From Ralstonia sp. UBA689 (lineage in GTDB: Bacteria; Pseudomonadota; Gammaproteobacteria; Burkholderiales; Burkholderiaceae): 29,251 nucleotides of DNA. The stretch is from the NCBI RefSeq assembly GCF_002298975.1, contig NZ_DBMV01000012.1:1-29251 (forward strand). Direction: 5' to 3'. A model generated the notes under the pieces. That model saw only the letters and a program-made list of their open reading frames with translations. It searched no databases and was not told the origin of the DNA. Both the position numbers and the translations under genes were made by a program. This document shows positions 15,002 to 24,290 of the stretch, one piece after another (positions within the stretch are counted from its first letter, which is position 1; each line of letters starts with the position of its first letter).

Positions 15002-16222
15002 GTGCGCAAGCTGCCGATCGACCCTGGCATCGACCCTCACCTGGCAGGGCCCGCCGAAAGCGCCGAGCACGCTGCGGCCGCACCGCTCCATCTGGCCGAC
15101 GTGACGATGTTCTGGGCGGCGGAAAGCGGCGGCGTCAAGCGCTACCTGCGCGCCAAGCACGACTTCCTGCGCTCCACGCACTGGCGGCACACACTGGTGG
15201 TGCCGGGCGCAGCGGACGATGCCACCAATGAGATTGCCGTGGTGCCGGGCGTGCCGCTGCCGCTGTCACACGGTTATCGCGTTCCGCTGCGCTGTGGCCC
15301 CGCCGAGCGCGCGCTGTACGCTCTGTCGCCCGACCTGATCGAGGCGGGCGACCCGTACCGGCTGTCGTGGGCGGCCCTGCGCGCGGGCGCCCGCTTGCAG
15401 GTGCCGGTGGCGGCGTTCTATCACTCCGACCTGCCGGCGTTCTTCCGCCGCCTGGGCGGGCCACCCGCCGAGCTGGCCGCGGCGGCGTATGCGCGCAGGC
15501 TCTATCCGCACTTCGACACCGTATTCGTGCCCAGCCGCTACATCGCCCAGAAGGTGGCCGAACTGGGCGTGCAGCGCATCGAGTTGCAGCCGCTGGGGGT
15601 CGATACGCGCCTCTTTCACCCGGCGCGGCGGTCGTTGCGCTGGCGTGAGCAGATCGGCCTGCCGCGCGATGCGCGCGTGCTGCTCTACGTCGGCCGCTAT
15701 GCGCCCGAGAAGAACCTGCAGGTGCTGTGCGACGCGGTGGACAAGCTCGACGACGGCACCGTCCTGGTCACCATCGGCTCCGGCCCGACGCCGCCACACG
15801 GCAGGCACGTGCGCGCGCTGCCCTACGAGGGCGATGCGCAGCACCTGGCCGCCGCCATGGCCAGTGCCGATGTGTTCGTCCATGCCGGGGATCAGGAAAC
15901 GTTCGGCCTCGTCGCGCTCGAAGCAATGGCCAGCGGCGTGCCGGTGGTGACCTGCTCGGCCGGCGGCCTTGCCGAACTGGTGGACGAAAGCGTCGGCTAC
16001 GCCGTGCCGCACTGCCGTGCCGACGATTTCGCGCAGGCGCTGCGCGCACTCCGGCAACGCGATCCGGTCATGCTGGCCCATGCCGCGCGCCGCCACGCCA
16101 TGCGATATGACTGGCACGCAGTGCTGCCGCAACTGCTGCGCCGCTACCTGGCACTGCTCGGGGCACAGGCCAATACAGCGGACAACGCTGCCGAACCCCG
16201 GCGTGCGGCACGCGCCCGATAG
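15002..16222 (+). CDS. Glycosyltransferase, GT-B fold (group 1/GT4 type)
   Basis: 406 aa, cytoplasmic or membrane-associated; transfers a sugar from a nucleotide donor to an unknown acceptor. The C-terminal Rossmann half has LLYVGRYAPEKNLQVL and the donor-binding E-x7-E block DQETFGLVALEAMASGVPVV. The N-terminal half contains ESGGVKRYL, typical for the acceptor side. The GTG start at 15002 follows an AGGA; an internal ATG at 15107 would begin at MFWAAESGG and is possible. Only 27 bases separate it from rpoN. The next gene (deacetylase-like) follows at 16261, suggesting a shared glycan or glycolipid pathway. Confidence 0.88.
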   Translation: MRKLPIDPGIDPHLAGPAESAEHAAAAPLHLADVTMFWAAESGGVKRYLRAKHDFLRSTHWRHTLVVPGAADDATNEIAVVPGVPLPLSHGYRVPLRCGPAERALYALSPDLIEAGDPYRLSWAALRAGARLQVPVAAFYHSDLPAFFRRLGGPPAELAAAAYARRLYPHFDTVFVPSRYIAQKVAELGVQRIELQPLGVDTRLFHPARRSLRWREQIGLPRDARVLLYVGRYAPEKNLQVLCDAVDKLDDGTVLVTIGSGPTPPHGRHVRALPYEGDAQHLAAAMASADVFVHAGDQETFGLVALEAMASGVPVVTCSAGGLAELVDESVGYAVPHCRADDFAQALRALRQRDPVMLAHAARRHAMRYDWHAVLPQLLRRYLALLGAQANTADNAAEPRRAARAR

Positions 16223-16260
16223 GTCTATAACAAGCCCACGAGTCCACCCATCCATTCATC

Positions 16261-17055
16261 ATGTCGCGCTACCTGGTGCTTGCCATGCACGATGTCACGC
16301 CCGCCACATGGCCGGCGTGCAAGGTCTTGCTCTCCGCGTTGGACGAGGTCTGCACCGTGCCGAAGTCGCTCCTGGTCATCCCCAACTTCCATCGCGGCCC
16401 GACCGCGCGCAACAGCGAGCGCTTCTGCCGCCTGATGACCGAACGCATCGCCGAAGGAGACGAGCTCGTGCTGCACGGCTATGCGCACCTGGACGACCAG
16501 CCCCCCGGCGGTTTGATCGACCAGTGGATCCGCACGCGCTATACGGCCGGTGAAGGCGAGTTCTCGGCGATTCCGCTGGCCGTCGCGCGCACGCGCATCG
16601 AAGCCGGCGCGGCCTGGTTTGCTGCCAACGGCTGGCCGCTGCATGGCTTTGTCGCGCCGGCCTGGCTGATGAATGCCGCCACGTGGCAGGCGCTCGATGG
16701 ACTGCCCCTGCGCTACACCACCACGCTGCGGCGCTTCAACCTGCTGCATCCGGTGCGCGCGCTGGCCGCGCCCTGCCTGACCTACAGCGTTCGGTCCAAC
16801 GCACGCCGACTGGTCTCTCGCTACTACCTGCGCTGGCTGGCACGGCAGCAGGCACACGCGCCGCTGCTGCGCCTGGGCCTGCATCCGGCCGATGCCGCGT
16901 ACCCGGACGTCATCCGCCATTGGCAAGACCTGCTCGCCACCTGCCTGGAAACCCGCACGCCGGTCACCAAGAACGGCTTTGCACAGGTGTTGGCAGAAGC
17001 ACTGATGGGCGGCCCGGAAACCGCGTTGGCGAATCACCCGCAAGCGACGTACTAA
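16261..17055 (+). CDS. DUF2334 polysaccharide-deacetylase-like protein
   Basis: 264 aa, a carbohydrate-esterase-4-like fold. Motif 1 is AMHDVTP (8-14), with the metal-type Asp11; motif 2 is LHGYAH (71-76), with His72 and His76 in the H-x3-H spacing; a later GFVAPAWL block matches the third motif. These residues would bind a divalent metal and remove an N- or O-acyl group from a sugar, perhaps the product of the adjacent glycosyltransferase. No signal peptide is visible, so action in the cytoplasm is suggested. Its stop overlaps the convergent PAP2 gene's stop by 3-4 bases. Confidence 0.85.
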   Translation: MSRYLVLAMHDVTPATWPACKVLLSALDEVCTVPKSLLVIPNFHRGPTARNSERFCRLMTERIAEGDELVLHGYAHLDDQPPGGLIDQWIRTRYTAGEGEFSAIPLAVARTRIEAGAAWFAANGWPLHGFVAPAWLMNAATWQALDGLPLRYTTTLRRFNLLHPVRALAAPCLTYSVRSNARRLVSRYYLRWLARQQAHAPLLRLGLHPADAAYPDVIRHWQDLLATCLETRTPVTKNGFAQVLAEALMGGPETALANHPQATY

Positions 17056-17588
17056 AACAACCACACCGACAATCCGCCGATCAGCATCCCCAGCCCCGCG
17101 CCCGCCAGCACGTCGCTTGGGTAGTGCAGGCCGAGCACGACGCGCGACAGCGCAACGATGACGGTGAACGGCGCGAGCGCCAACGCCATACGCGGGTAGT
17201 ACGCCGCCATCACGATGCTGAACGACACGGCATGCAACGTGTGCCCGGATGGAAAGCTGAACTGGTCCAGCACGCGCCCACACAGGTGGATCTCCTCACA
17301 CGAGAGATACGGCCGCGGCCGGCACACGCCGCGCTTGAGGAGCACGTAGATCATCAGCGACATCACCCCCGTCAGGCCCATCTGCTTGGCACACTCCCCG
17401 CCGGTTACGCCGCCGACCACGGGCAACGCGGCCATCAATGCGTACCACAGCATGCCATCGCCCAGGCGACTGATACCCCGATAGAAATGCATCAGCGCCG
17501 CATCGCCGGCAATGTGGTTAAGCGCGACAGCCAATTGACGGTCGCGCTCGCGCCAGCGCTTCCAGTCAGGCCAGGCGTGGATCGCCAT
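17052..17588 (-). CDS. PAP2-family membrane phosphatase
   Basis: 178 aa integral membrane phosphatase of the type-2 phosphatidic acid phosphatase superfamily, acting on lipid phosphates or polyprenyl pyrophosphates at the outer face of the inner membrane. All three signature motifs are present: K85-x4-R90-P (KRGVCRP), PSGH (113-116) and SR149-x5-H155-YPSD159. About five membrane segments are visible. The ATG at 17588 lies inside the 3' end of the upstream glycosyltransferase gene (23-base overlap), so the two are translationally coupled and probably act on the same lipid-linked substrate. Confidence 0.9.
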   Translation of the reverse strand: MAIHAWPDWKRWRERDRQLAVALNHIAGDAALMHFYRGISRLGDGMLWYALMAALPVVGGVTGGECAKQMGLTGVMSLMIYVLLKRGVCRPRPYLSCEEIHLCGRVLDQFSFPSGHTLHAVSFSIVMAAYYPRMALALAPFTVIVALSRVVLGLHYPSDVLAGAGLGMLIGGLSVWLF

Positions 17589-18747
17589 GACAGGCCTCGC
17601 CGGTGACAGCCGCGTGGTGCACGACCGTCAGCGCCGCTTCGAACTGTTCAAGCACGCGCGGCCAGTCCAGGTGCTGTGCGGTCAGCCATGCGGCGTGGCC
17701 GAGACGCCGGCGCAACGCTGCATCGGTCGCGAGCTGGACGGTGGCGCGTGTAAAGGCGGTTGCATCACCCACCGGCACCAGCCAGCCGCTCTCGCCGGTG
17801 CACACGTGCATGCCGGCGGCGGCGGTGTCGAACGCCACCACGGGCAGGCCGCTGGCCATGGCCTCGACGACAACATTGCCGAAGGTCTCGGTCAGGCTTG
17901 GGAAGAGGAACAGATCGGCCGAAGCGTAGTGCGCGGCCAGCGGCTCGCCGTGTTGAATACCGGCAAACACGGCGTCGGGACAGCGCCGGCGCAGAACGCT
18001 GCGCTGCGGGCCCTCGCCAACCATGACCAGCCGTGCACCGGGCACTCGTTGCCGGATGGCGGCGAAGGCAGTCAGCGCGACATCCAGGTTCTTCTCTGCG
18101 GCCAGACGCCCCACCGTCAGTACGACCGGTGCATTGTCGGTGGCGCCCCACTGCGCGCGCAGCGGCCCGCTGCGGCAGCGCGGCGCGAATTGGCTGGCAT
18201 CGACGCCACGTGTACTGACAGTAAGGCGTTCGAAGCCGAGTTCGCCCAGTTGCCGCTGCAGTTCGCGCGTGGGCACGAAGGTGCGATCGGTGCGGTTATG
18301 GAAGGCGCGCAGATAGCCACGCACCAGCGCAACAGCACCCTCCCAGGCGTAGTGGCGGCCGTACTCGTCAAAGCGCGTGCGAAAGTCGGAAGTGACCGGC
18401 ACACCCAACTGCCGTGCTGCCTGAACAGCCGACCAGCCCAGCGGCCCCTCGGTGGCCACGTGCACTAGGTCAGGCCGGCCCGATCGACCAGCCTGCCACA
18501 CGCGCAGCAGACGGCGGCGCGCGGGCAGGCCCATGCGCAGGTCCGGATACAGCGGGATCGGCACTCCTTGCACGCGCAGCGTGTCGCCCGCCCGGGCTTG
18601 TTGGCTGGCGTCGAGGCTGCGCTGGCGCGGACGCACCAGCATCACGTCATGCCCACGTGCGCGCAGGAAGGCGACGGTGCGCTCGACCGTCAGCGACACG
18701 CCATTGAGTTCCGGTGGCCACGTCTCGGTCACGTAGGCGATGCGCAT
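17566..18747 (-). CDS. Glycosyltransferase family 4 protein
   Basis: 393 aa GT-B glycosyltransferase resembling the MgtA/PimB-type mannosyltransferases. The N-terminal acceptor half has TETWPPELNGVSLTVERT; the donor half has LTVGRLAAEKNLDVAL and the E-x7-E block TETFGNVVVEAMASGLPVVAF. It probably glycosylates a membrane lipid on the cytoplasmic face. It starts at ATG 18747 and overlaps the PAP2 gene downstream by 23 bases. The small hypothetical gene at 18757 lies just upstream on the same strand, nine bases away, so a three-gene operon is likely. Confidence 0.9.
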   Translation of the reverse strand: MRIAYVTETWPPELNGVSLTVERTVAFLRARGHDVMLVRPRQRSLDASQQARAGDTLRVQGVPIPLYPDLRMGLPARRRLLRVWQAGRSGRPDLVHVATEGPLGWSAVQAARQLGVPVTSDFRTRFDEYGRHYAWEGAVALVRGYLRAFHNRTDRTFVPTRELQRQLGELGFERLTVSTRGVDASQFAPRCRSGPLRAQWGATDNAPVVLTVGRLAAEKNLDVALTAFAAIRQRVPGARLVMVGEGPQRSVLRRRCPDAVFAGIQHGEPLAAHYASADLFLFPSLTETFGNVVVEAMASGLPVVAFDTAAAGMHVCTGESGWLVPVGDATAFTRATVQLATDAALRRRLGHAAWLTAQHLDWPRVLEQFEAALTVVHHAAVTGEACHGDPRLA

Positions 18748-18756
18748 GGCTGCCGC

Positions 18757-19227
18757 TCAGTGCTTGGGTTCGTTGTGGCTGTGCAGGGGCTTGCCTGCAT
18801 CGCCGCGCTTGTCGGCCAATTCGTCTGCGCTGCGGTTGGCGACTTGGCGATCTTGATCTTCTCGATTGGCGGCGGCGTAGCGCGCGCGCACCACGCATTC
18901 GATGCCCGGCGTGTTGTGCAGGTCGGTATCGAGCAGGCCACTCTCGATGTCGCGCGCGGCCTGCTCGATGTTGGCGCGCGGGCCGGAGCGCTGTTCTTCG
19001 AGGTGCTGATCGCGCTCGTGCGGCAGGCAACCCGATAGCCCGGGGCCGGACCCAGGTCTCTCGTGCTGCTCATGCTCCGGTCTGCCAAGTACCGCATCCA
19101 CACGTTCGCCGGCGCTGCCGGCATCGGGTGCGCGCGGCGGCACGACACCGCCTGCTGCCTCGTCGCGCTGCGGGTCGGAACGGGAACTGCGGGGACCTGG
19201 ACTGCACACAACGGCACGTGGGTGCAT
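18757..19227 (-). CDS. Hypothetical hydrophilic protein
   Basis: 156 aa, not recognised. ATG 19227 is preceded by AGGAGGG at good spacing, the main evidence that it is real. The product is highly charged with no membrane segment: a Pro/Arg/Ser-rich first half, then an Asp/Glu/Arg/Ala-rich second half (IEQAARDIESGLLDTDLHNT, NREDQDRQVANRSADELADK) that looks helical. It lies nine bases before the glycosyltransferase, probably in one operon. The neighbouring frames lack a ribosome site, but high GC makes frame choice less certain here. Confidence 0.5.
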   Translation of the reverse strand: MHPRAVVCSPGPRSSRSDPQRDEAAGGVVPPRAPDAGSAGERVDAVLGRPEHEQHERPGSGPGLSGCLPHERDQHLEEQRSGPRANIEQAARDIESGLLDTDLHNTPGIECVVRARYAAANREDQDRQVANRSADELADKRGDAGKPLHSHNEPKH

Positions 19228-19439
19228 GGCGCCCTCCTGCGAACGAAACCTCAACGCCTCTCGTCCTGCAACGGACGTGCCATATAGATGCCGCCGCGCA
19301 TCGCGTCTCGCAAGGTGCACGCTGCGCATACACGACCGGCAGGTGGCGCACACACGCTGCCGGAGCAGGCGCCGCGCTTGTCGCGTAACGGTTACCTGTG
19401 GCTTGTAACGCTTGCCTGCGGATGCCGTACAACAACTGC

Positions 19440-21113
19440 CTAGAACCCGGCCAAGGTCCGCAGCGTGCGCACCAGATCGTACGGTGACACCGGCTTGACC
19501 AGATGCTCGTGGAAACCGCACGCCAGCGCGCGGGCGCGATCCTCGGGCTGCGCAAAGGCTGTCAGTGCGATGGCGGCGATCGGCGTGGCGCCCGCAGCCA
19601 GGCGTTGGCGCTCCCACCAGCGGATCTTCTGCAGGATCGCGTAGCCGTCTTCATCCGGCAGCGCGATATCGCACACCACGACATGCGGGCGGGCCGAGAC
19701 GCCCGAGGCATCGAGCCGCGCCATCGCCTCCTGACCGGAGCCCGCGCTGCCGACCTGCGCCCCGACCTGTGTCAAAAGCATCGCCAGCGCATCGCGCGCA
19801 TCTTGCTCATCGTCGATCAGCAACACGCGCAGGCCCGCAAGCGACGGCAGCGGTCCTCCATTGGGCGCGGGGTCTTCGGCCAGCGCCATGGTCACCTTCG
19901 CGCCGGCGCGCAGCGGCAAGTAGACGGTGAAGACGGCGCCGCGGTGCTCGCCGTCGCTGCGCGCATGTACGCGTCCGCCATGCAGCTCGGTCAAGCGCTT
20001 GACCAGCGCCAGCCCAAGCCCAAGGCCGCCGGTGCGCCGCGTGTGCGAGGCGTCAGCCTGGCGGAACGGGTCGAACAGGTACGGCACGAAGGCCGGTGCG
20101 ATGCCGCGGCCGTTGTCACGCACCACGATGCGCACCACCTCGCCCACGAAGTCGGCCGACAGCCAAACGTCACCGCCTTCCTGCGTGAACTTGATGGCAT
20201 TGGTGAGCAGGTTCCAGACAATCTGCTGGATGCGGTCGGCATCGCCGTCGATCTCATGCGTGTCGAGCGTGCTCGACACATGCAGCGTGATGCCGCGTTC
20301 GGCGGCCAGCGCACGCACGCTGTTGAGCGCACTCTCGAGCGCCACGCGCAACACGAAGGGTTCGCGCATCAGGCGCAGCTTGCCGCTCATCACGCGGGTG
20401 GCGTCGAGCAGGTCTTCGATCAGCCGCACCTGCTGCTCCACACCGGTCTTGATGCCGGCCAGCGCGCGCTGCATCAACGGCGTGCCGCCGCCCACCAGAT
20501 TCTCCAGCACGTAAGTCCAGTTCTGGATGCCGTTGAGCGGCGAGCGCAGTTCGTGCGACACCACCGCCAGGAGCTGATCGCGCGCAAGTGCGGCGGCCTC
20601 GGCCTGTGCGCGGGCGGCCTGCTCGCGCAGCAGCAACGCGTCGCGCTCGCGTTCGGCCTCTGTGCGCTCGGTCACGTCGTAGACGATGAGCAGCGCCGCC
20701 GCCATCTTTCCGTAACGGTTGGCTTCCGGAATCACGCGGGCGTTGTAGTGTGCAGTGCGTGCGCGCACGCCGTCAGCCGGCAGATGCAGCGTCAGTGTCT
20801 GCTCGGCGCCCGACGCAAACGCCTCCCGCGCGGCATCCTCCAGCGGACCCGTCACGCCAGCCGACAATGGCGACTCGACCAGCGTACGACCAATCACAGC
20901 CGTCGGCGCCACGCCAAAGGCGTCGGTCACCGCACGGTTCACATAGACGCAGCGCAGTTCCCGATCGAGTCGCGCGAGCACATCCGGCGCGTTCTCGACC
21001 AGCGTGACGAATTCGCGTTGATGACGGAAGCGCTCGCGCTGGGCTTGCCCGCGCTTGATGGGGTTTTCCGCCACGCTGGCCGGTGCCGGTCGGCTGGCCA
21101 TGGATTCGCTCAT
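19440..21113 (-). CDS. PAS-domain hybrid sensor histidine kinase/response regulator
   Basis: 557 aa without membrane segments, so a cytoplasmic sensor. Order: N-terminal linker, PAS domain at about 34-150 (LVENAPDVLARLDRELRCVYVNRAV), coiled-coil linker, HisKA dimerisation domain with the phospho-accepting His187 in AVVSHELRSPLNG, HATPase with N box (NLLTNAIKF), G1 (DNGRGI) and G2 (GGLGLGLAL), then a C-terminal receiver with Asp482 (CDIALPDEDG) and Lys540 region (HLVKPVSP). The ATG at 21113 has GGAGG just upstream. No response regulator gene is adjacent, so it is an orphan hybrid kinase that probably hands its phosphate to a partner encoded elsewhere. The signal is unknown. Confidence 0.92.
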   Translation of the reverse strand: MSESMASRPAPASVAENPIKRGQAQRERFRHQREFVTLVENAPDVLARLDRELRCVYVNRAVTDAFGVAPTAVIGRTLVESPLSAGVTGPLEDAAREAFASGAEQTLTLHLPADGVRARTAHYNARVIPEANRYGKMAAALLIVYDVTERTEAERERDALLLREQAARAQAEAAALARDQLLAVVSHELRSPLNGIQNWTYVLENLVGGGTPLMQRALAGIKTGVEQQVRLIEDLLDATRVMSGKLRLMREPFVLRVALESALNSVRALAAERGITLHVSSTLDTHEIDGDADRIQQIVWNLLTNAIKFTQEGGDVWLSADFVGEVVRIVVRDNGRGIAPAFVPYLFDPFRQADASHTRRTGGLGLGLALVKRLTELHGGRVHARSDGEHRGAVFTVYLPLRAGAKVTMALAEDPAPNGGPLPSLAGLRVLLIDDEQDARDALAMLLTQVGAQVGSAGSGQEAMARLDASGVSARPHVVVCDIALPDEDGYAILQKIRWWERQRLAAGATPIAAIALTAFAQPEDRARALACGFHEHLVKPVSPYDLVRTLRTLAGF

Positions 21114-21394
21114 CGCACCTCCGCTGGGGTCTGTCGATCGTCAAAAGTCAGAACGGGCGCACGTATCGGGTTAGTCGTGCACGCGTGCCGGTACCGTCTT
21201 CGCAGCAGATTTCGTTCCCGGCCCGATGGCGCGCAAGCAAACCGTCCCTTGGCGCCATCTCCATCTCATGCCGCGCCCAAGCCTGCTAATTCGCTGTTCG
21301 GAAAACGCGCATGACGCTGGGTGCGCACTGGGTACGGAGATGCCTCGCTATACTTGCGCGATCCCATCTTCCGTTGTGCTCCACGCGCTCCAGC

Positions 21395-22693
21395 ATGTCC
21401 GAACCGCGCCCGGCAGAGGCCGCGCCTCCTCCTGACAAGATCGCCTCCCAGGCCCATCCGCACGACGATGTGCACGGCGATGCGCAGGCCTTCGTACTGG
21501 AGCGCGAACGCGTACAGGCTTGGCTCGATGCGCGTGCCTCGGGCACGCGGGCGGTGGGCGCATCGACGCTGTCGCAGTACCGGGTGGAAGCCGAGCGCGT
21601 GTGTTGGTACGCCCGCGCGTTCGGTCAGCCGATCGCACGCTGGCAACGCGAAGACGCCATCGCCTACCTGCGCTTTTTGCAGACACCGCCTGCCTGGGCG
21701 ATCAGCGCGCGCGGCATTGAACGCGACGATGCCCGCTGGACGCCGCTGCGCGGCCCGCTCTCGGCGCGCTCCACGCGGCAGAGCAGCGTCATCGCAGCCA
21801 ACCTGTGCGGCTGGCTGCAGCGCGCGGGCTATCTGCGCGCGAACCCGTTTCTCGACGACGATGCCATCGTCGTCACCGTTCCGGCAGTCGTGGCAGCGGA
21901 CTCAGCGCCACAAGCCGTAGCGGCAAAGCCCGATCCCTCCAATGCCGCTTTGAGCGCGGCTGACATGGCCCTGTTGATCGATGCGGTGCGCTCCCGCGTC
22001 GCGCTGGGCCGCGAAGCCCGGTTGCGTCGGGCGCGCGACCACTTTCTGGCTGTGCTGCTCGCGCACGCCGGCATGCGCGTCTCGGAACTGGTGAGCGCAC
22101 GCATGGGCGATGTGGCATTGCATGCCGTGCCCGCCACGCAAGCCGCATCCGATGGCTCACTGCCAGCATCGGTCTGGCTGCTGGCGATCGGCAGCGGACG
22201 CACGCAGCGCTGGCTGCCGTGCGACGCGTTGATGAACGCGCTACGCGAGTACCGTGCGGCGTTCAGCCTGTCGCCGCTGCCGCTGCCGGGTGAATCGACA
22301 CCGCTGCTGCTCTCGGTACGCAAGCGCTCGCCGCGGCGCGCCGACGGCAGCATCATCGACTCCCCTGCCCTGCGCCGCGACTTCGGCGAACGCAGGGGCA
22401 TCGCCTCGCGCTCGCAACTGCTGCTGATCGTCAAGGCCATGCTGGCCGAAGCCGCCGACTACGCCCGCGGCATCGGCCAAGCCGACGCAGCCGGCCGCCT
22501 GGCGCACGCCTCGCTGCGCGGCGTGCGCAGCGCGCATCTGCGCGAGCGGCTTGCCGCGGGCGAAGCGGCGGCCGATGTCGCGCATGCGCTGGGCCTGGCC
22601 GCCTTGCCCAGCGTTGCCGTGCGCGCCCGCGAGGCCGATCTTGCCGCCAGCATCGCTGTCGCGGCACGCAAACTGGCCGCGCCGTCGGCTTAA
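21395..22693 (+). CDS. Tyrosine-recombinase-like protein, apparently catalytically degenerate
   Basis: 432 aa. An N-terminal SAM-like DNA-binding half (about 30-150: ASTLSQYRVEAERVCWYARAFG) and a catalytic-like half from about 185 follow the phage-integrase plan. Arg I is present (HAGMRVSELVSARMGDV, Arg228). The box II region reads HASLRGVRSAHL (371-382), where His-x-x-Arg is disturbed by one residue; the usual LGH is LGL (399-401); and no tyrosine occurs after residue 356, so the nucleophile is missing. It probably binds DNA without strand exchange, or has decayed. ATG 21395 is chosen; 21311 is possible. It lies directly beside the left iteron cluster of the origin. Confidence 0.75.
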   Translation: MSEPRPAEAAPPPDKIASQAHPHDDVHGDAQAFVLERERVQAWLDARASGTRAVGASTLSQYRVEAERVCWYARAFGQPIARWQREDAIAYLRFLQTPPAWAISARGIERDDARWTPLRGPLSARSTRQSSVIAANLCGWLQRAGYLRANPFLDDDAIVVTVPAVVAADSAPQAVAAKPDPSNAALSAADMALLIDAVRSRVALGREARLRRARDHFLAVLLAHAGMRVSELVSARMGDVALHAVPATQAASDGSLPASVWLLAIGSGRTQRWLPCDALMNALREYRAAFSLSPLPLPGESTPLLLSVRKRSPRRADGSIIDSPALRRDFGERRGIASRSQLLLIVKAMLAEAADYARGIGQADAAGRLAHASLRGVRSAHLRERLAAGEAAADVAHALGLAALPSVAVRAREADLAASIAVAARKLAAPSA

Positions 22694-22710
22694 CACGTCT
22701 CCACACATCA

Positions 22711-22904
22711 CGCAGAAACGGGTACGCACCACCCGTGCACGCCGCTGCAAAAGCAGCGTCGAAACCGATTGTCGACGCGCTTCGCTCAATAGTTGACGCT
22801 CACATCACTCGCAGAATTGGGTACGCTCCACTGCTCGACCGTCACCGGTCGTCCGCAGAAATGGGTACGCTCGTGTCCGCAAAGGCACGCAGAAATGGGT
22901 ACGC
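22711..22904 (+). repeat. Left iteron cluster (4 copies)
   Basis: Four direct 17-base copies of CGCAGAAATGGGTACGC or close variants: 22711-22727 (AAACGGG), 22810-22826 (AATTGGG), 22854-22870 and 22888-22904 (both AAATGGG), all on the plus strand, with starts 99, 44 and 34 bases apart. They belong to the same family as the copies upstream of repA but are separated from them by the purine permease gene. Probably RepA binding sites that act in copy-number or timing control. Confidence 0.88.
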
Positions 22905-22923
22905 TCAGTGCAGTCATGCGCAT

Positions 22924-22960
22924 AAAAAAACAAACGCGGACCCGAAGGGCCGCGTTTGTT
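22924..22960 (-). terminator. Terminator of the purine permease gene
   Basis: A perfect 10-bp stem (ACAAACGCGG/CCGCGTTTGT, 22930-22959) with an inner CCC/GGG pair around GAA. On the minus strand it is followed by seven T residues (plus-strand 22924-22930). It lies 26 bases past the permease stop. A textbook rho-independent terminator. Confidence 0.9.
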
Positions 22961-22985
22961 GGCAGCAGGTTGAGTGCTCGCGCGC

Positions 22986-24290
22986 TCAGTGTCCGCCCGA
23001 CAGATAGAAGAAGCGAAACAGGAATATCGCCGAGATGATCCACACGATGACCGGCACTTCGCGCATGCGGCCGGTGAACAGCTTCAGGCCCGAATAGGTG
23101 ATGAAGCCGAAGGCGACGCCGTTGGCGATCGAGTAGGTGAACGGCATCATCAGCGCCGTCAGCACGGCCGGCACGGCTTCGGTGGTGTCTTCCCAGTTCA
23201 AGTCCACCAGCTCGCGCAGCATCAGGCACGACACATACAGCAGCGCGGGCGCCGTCGCGTAGGCCGGTACCACGCCAGCCAGCGGCGCGAAGAACAGGCA
23301 CAGCAGGAACAGCATCGCCACCGTCAGCGCAGTCAACCCCGTACGGCCGCCGGCCTGCACACCCGAAGCGCTTTCGATATAAGCCGTGGTCGACGACGTG
23401 CCCAGCAGCGAGCCCGCCATGATGGCCGTGCTGTCGGCCAGCAGCGCCTTGTTCAGGCGGTCCATCTTGCCCTGCTTGAGCAAGCCCGCGCGGTTGGCCA
23501 CGCCCATCAGTGTGCCCGTCGCGTCAAACAGCTCTACCAGGAAGAACACCAGTACCACGTTCAGGATGCCCACCGACAGCGCGCCCATGATGTCGAGCTG
23601 CAGCAGCGTCGGCGCCAGCGACGGCGGCATCGACACCACGCCGTGGAAAGTGTTGCCGGCAAAGAAGAAGCTCGCCGCCGTCACGGCCAGGATGCCGATC
23701 AGGATCGCGCCCTTCACGCGCATGTGGTCCAGCGCCACGATCAGGAAAAAGCCGATCACCGCCAGGATGACCGAGGGCTGATGCACATCGCCCAGGGTCA
23801 CGAGCGTCGCTGGATTGCCGACGATCAACCCCGCCCCGCGCAGCGACACGATCCCCAGGAACAGCCCGATGCCCGCCGTGATCGCTATGCGGATCGAATG
23901 AGGAATCCCGTTGACGATCATCTCGCGGATGCGCAGCACGCTCACCAGCATGAACAGACAGCCCGAGATGAACACGGCGCCCAGCGCCGCCTGCCACGTA
24001 AAGCCCATGCCCTTGACCACCGCATAAGCGAAATACGCGTTCAGCCCCATGCCCGGCGCCATGGCGATCGGGTAGTTGGCGTACATCCCCATGATGATCG
24101 TGCCGATCGCCGCCGCGATGCAGGTGGCCACGAACACCGCATCGTGCGGCATGCCCGCGTCAGCCAGGATGTTCGGGTTGACGAAGATGATGTAAGCCAT
24201 GGTGAGGAACGTCGTCAGGCCAGCGAGCACCTCGGTGCGGACGTCGGTCTGGTGTTCTTCGAGCTTGAAGATGCGCGCGAGCCAGGTCAT
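22986..24290 (-). CDS. NCS2-family purine permease (AzgA/GhxP-like)
   Basis: 434 aa inner-membrane transporter with about 12-14 membrane segments, of the adenine/guanine/hypoxanthine branch of NCS2 (proton-coupled purine base uptake). Signatures are RTEVLAGLTTFLTMAYIIFVNPNIL near the N-terminus, GMGLNAYFAYAVV, and SSTTAYIESASGVQAGGRTGL in the second half. The start is ATG 24290 with AGGAG nine bases upstream; a reading to 24371 is not needed. Bounded by a strong terminator. It is oddly placed inside the origin region, with iteron copies on both sides, so it probably entered or was captured there. Exact substrate cannot be told from sequence alone. Confidence 0.9.
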   Translation of the reverse strand: MTWLARIFKLEEHQTDVRTEVLAGLTTFLTMAYIIFVNPNILADAGMPHDAVFVATCIAAAIGTIIMGMYANYPIAMAPGMGLNAYFAYAVVKGMGFTWQAALGAVFISGCLFMLVSVLRIREMIVNGIPHSIRIAITAGIGLFLGIVSLRGAGLIVGNPATLVTLGDVHQPSVILAVIGFFLIVALDHMRVKGAILIGILAVTAASFFFAGNTFHGVVSMPPSLAPTLLQLDIMGALSVGILNVVLVFFLVELFDATGTLMGVANRAGLLKQGKMDRLNKALLADSTAIMAGSLLGTSSTTAYIESASGVQAGGRTGLTALTVAMLFLLCLFFAPLAGVVPAYATAPALLYVSCLMLRELVDLNWEDTTEAVPAVLTALMMPFTYSIANGVAFGFITYSGLKLFTGRMREVPVIVWIISAIFLFRFFYLSGGH

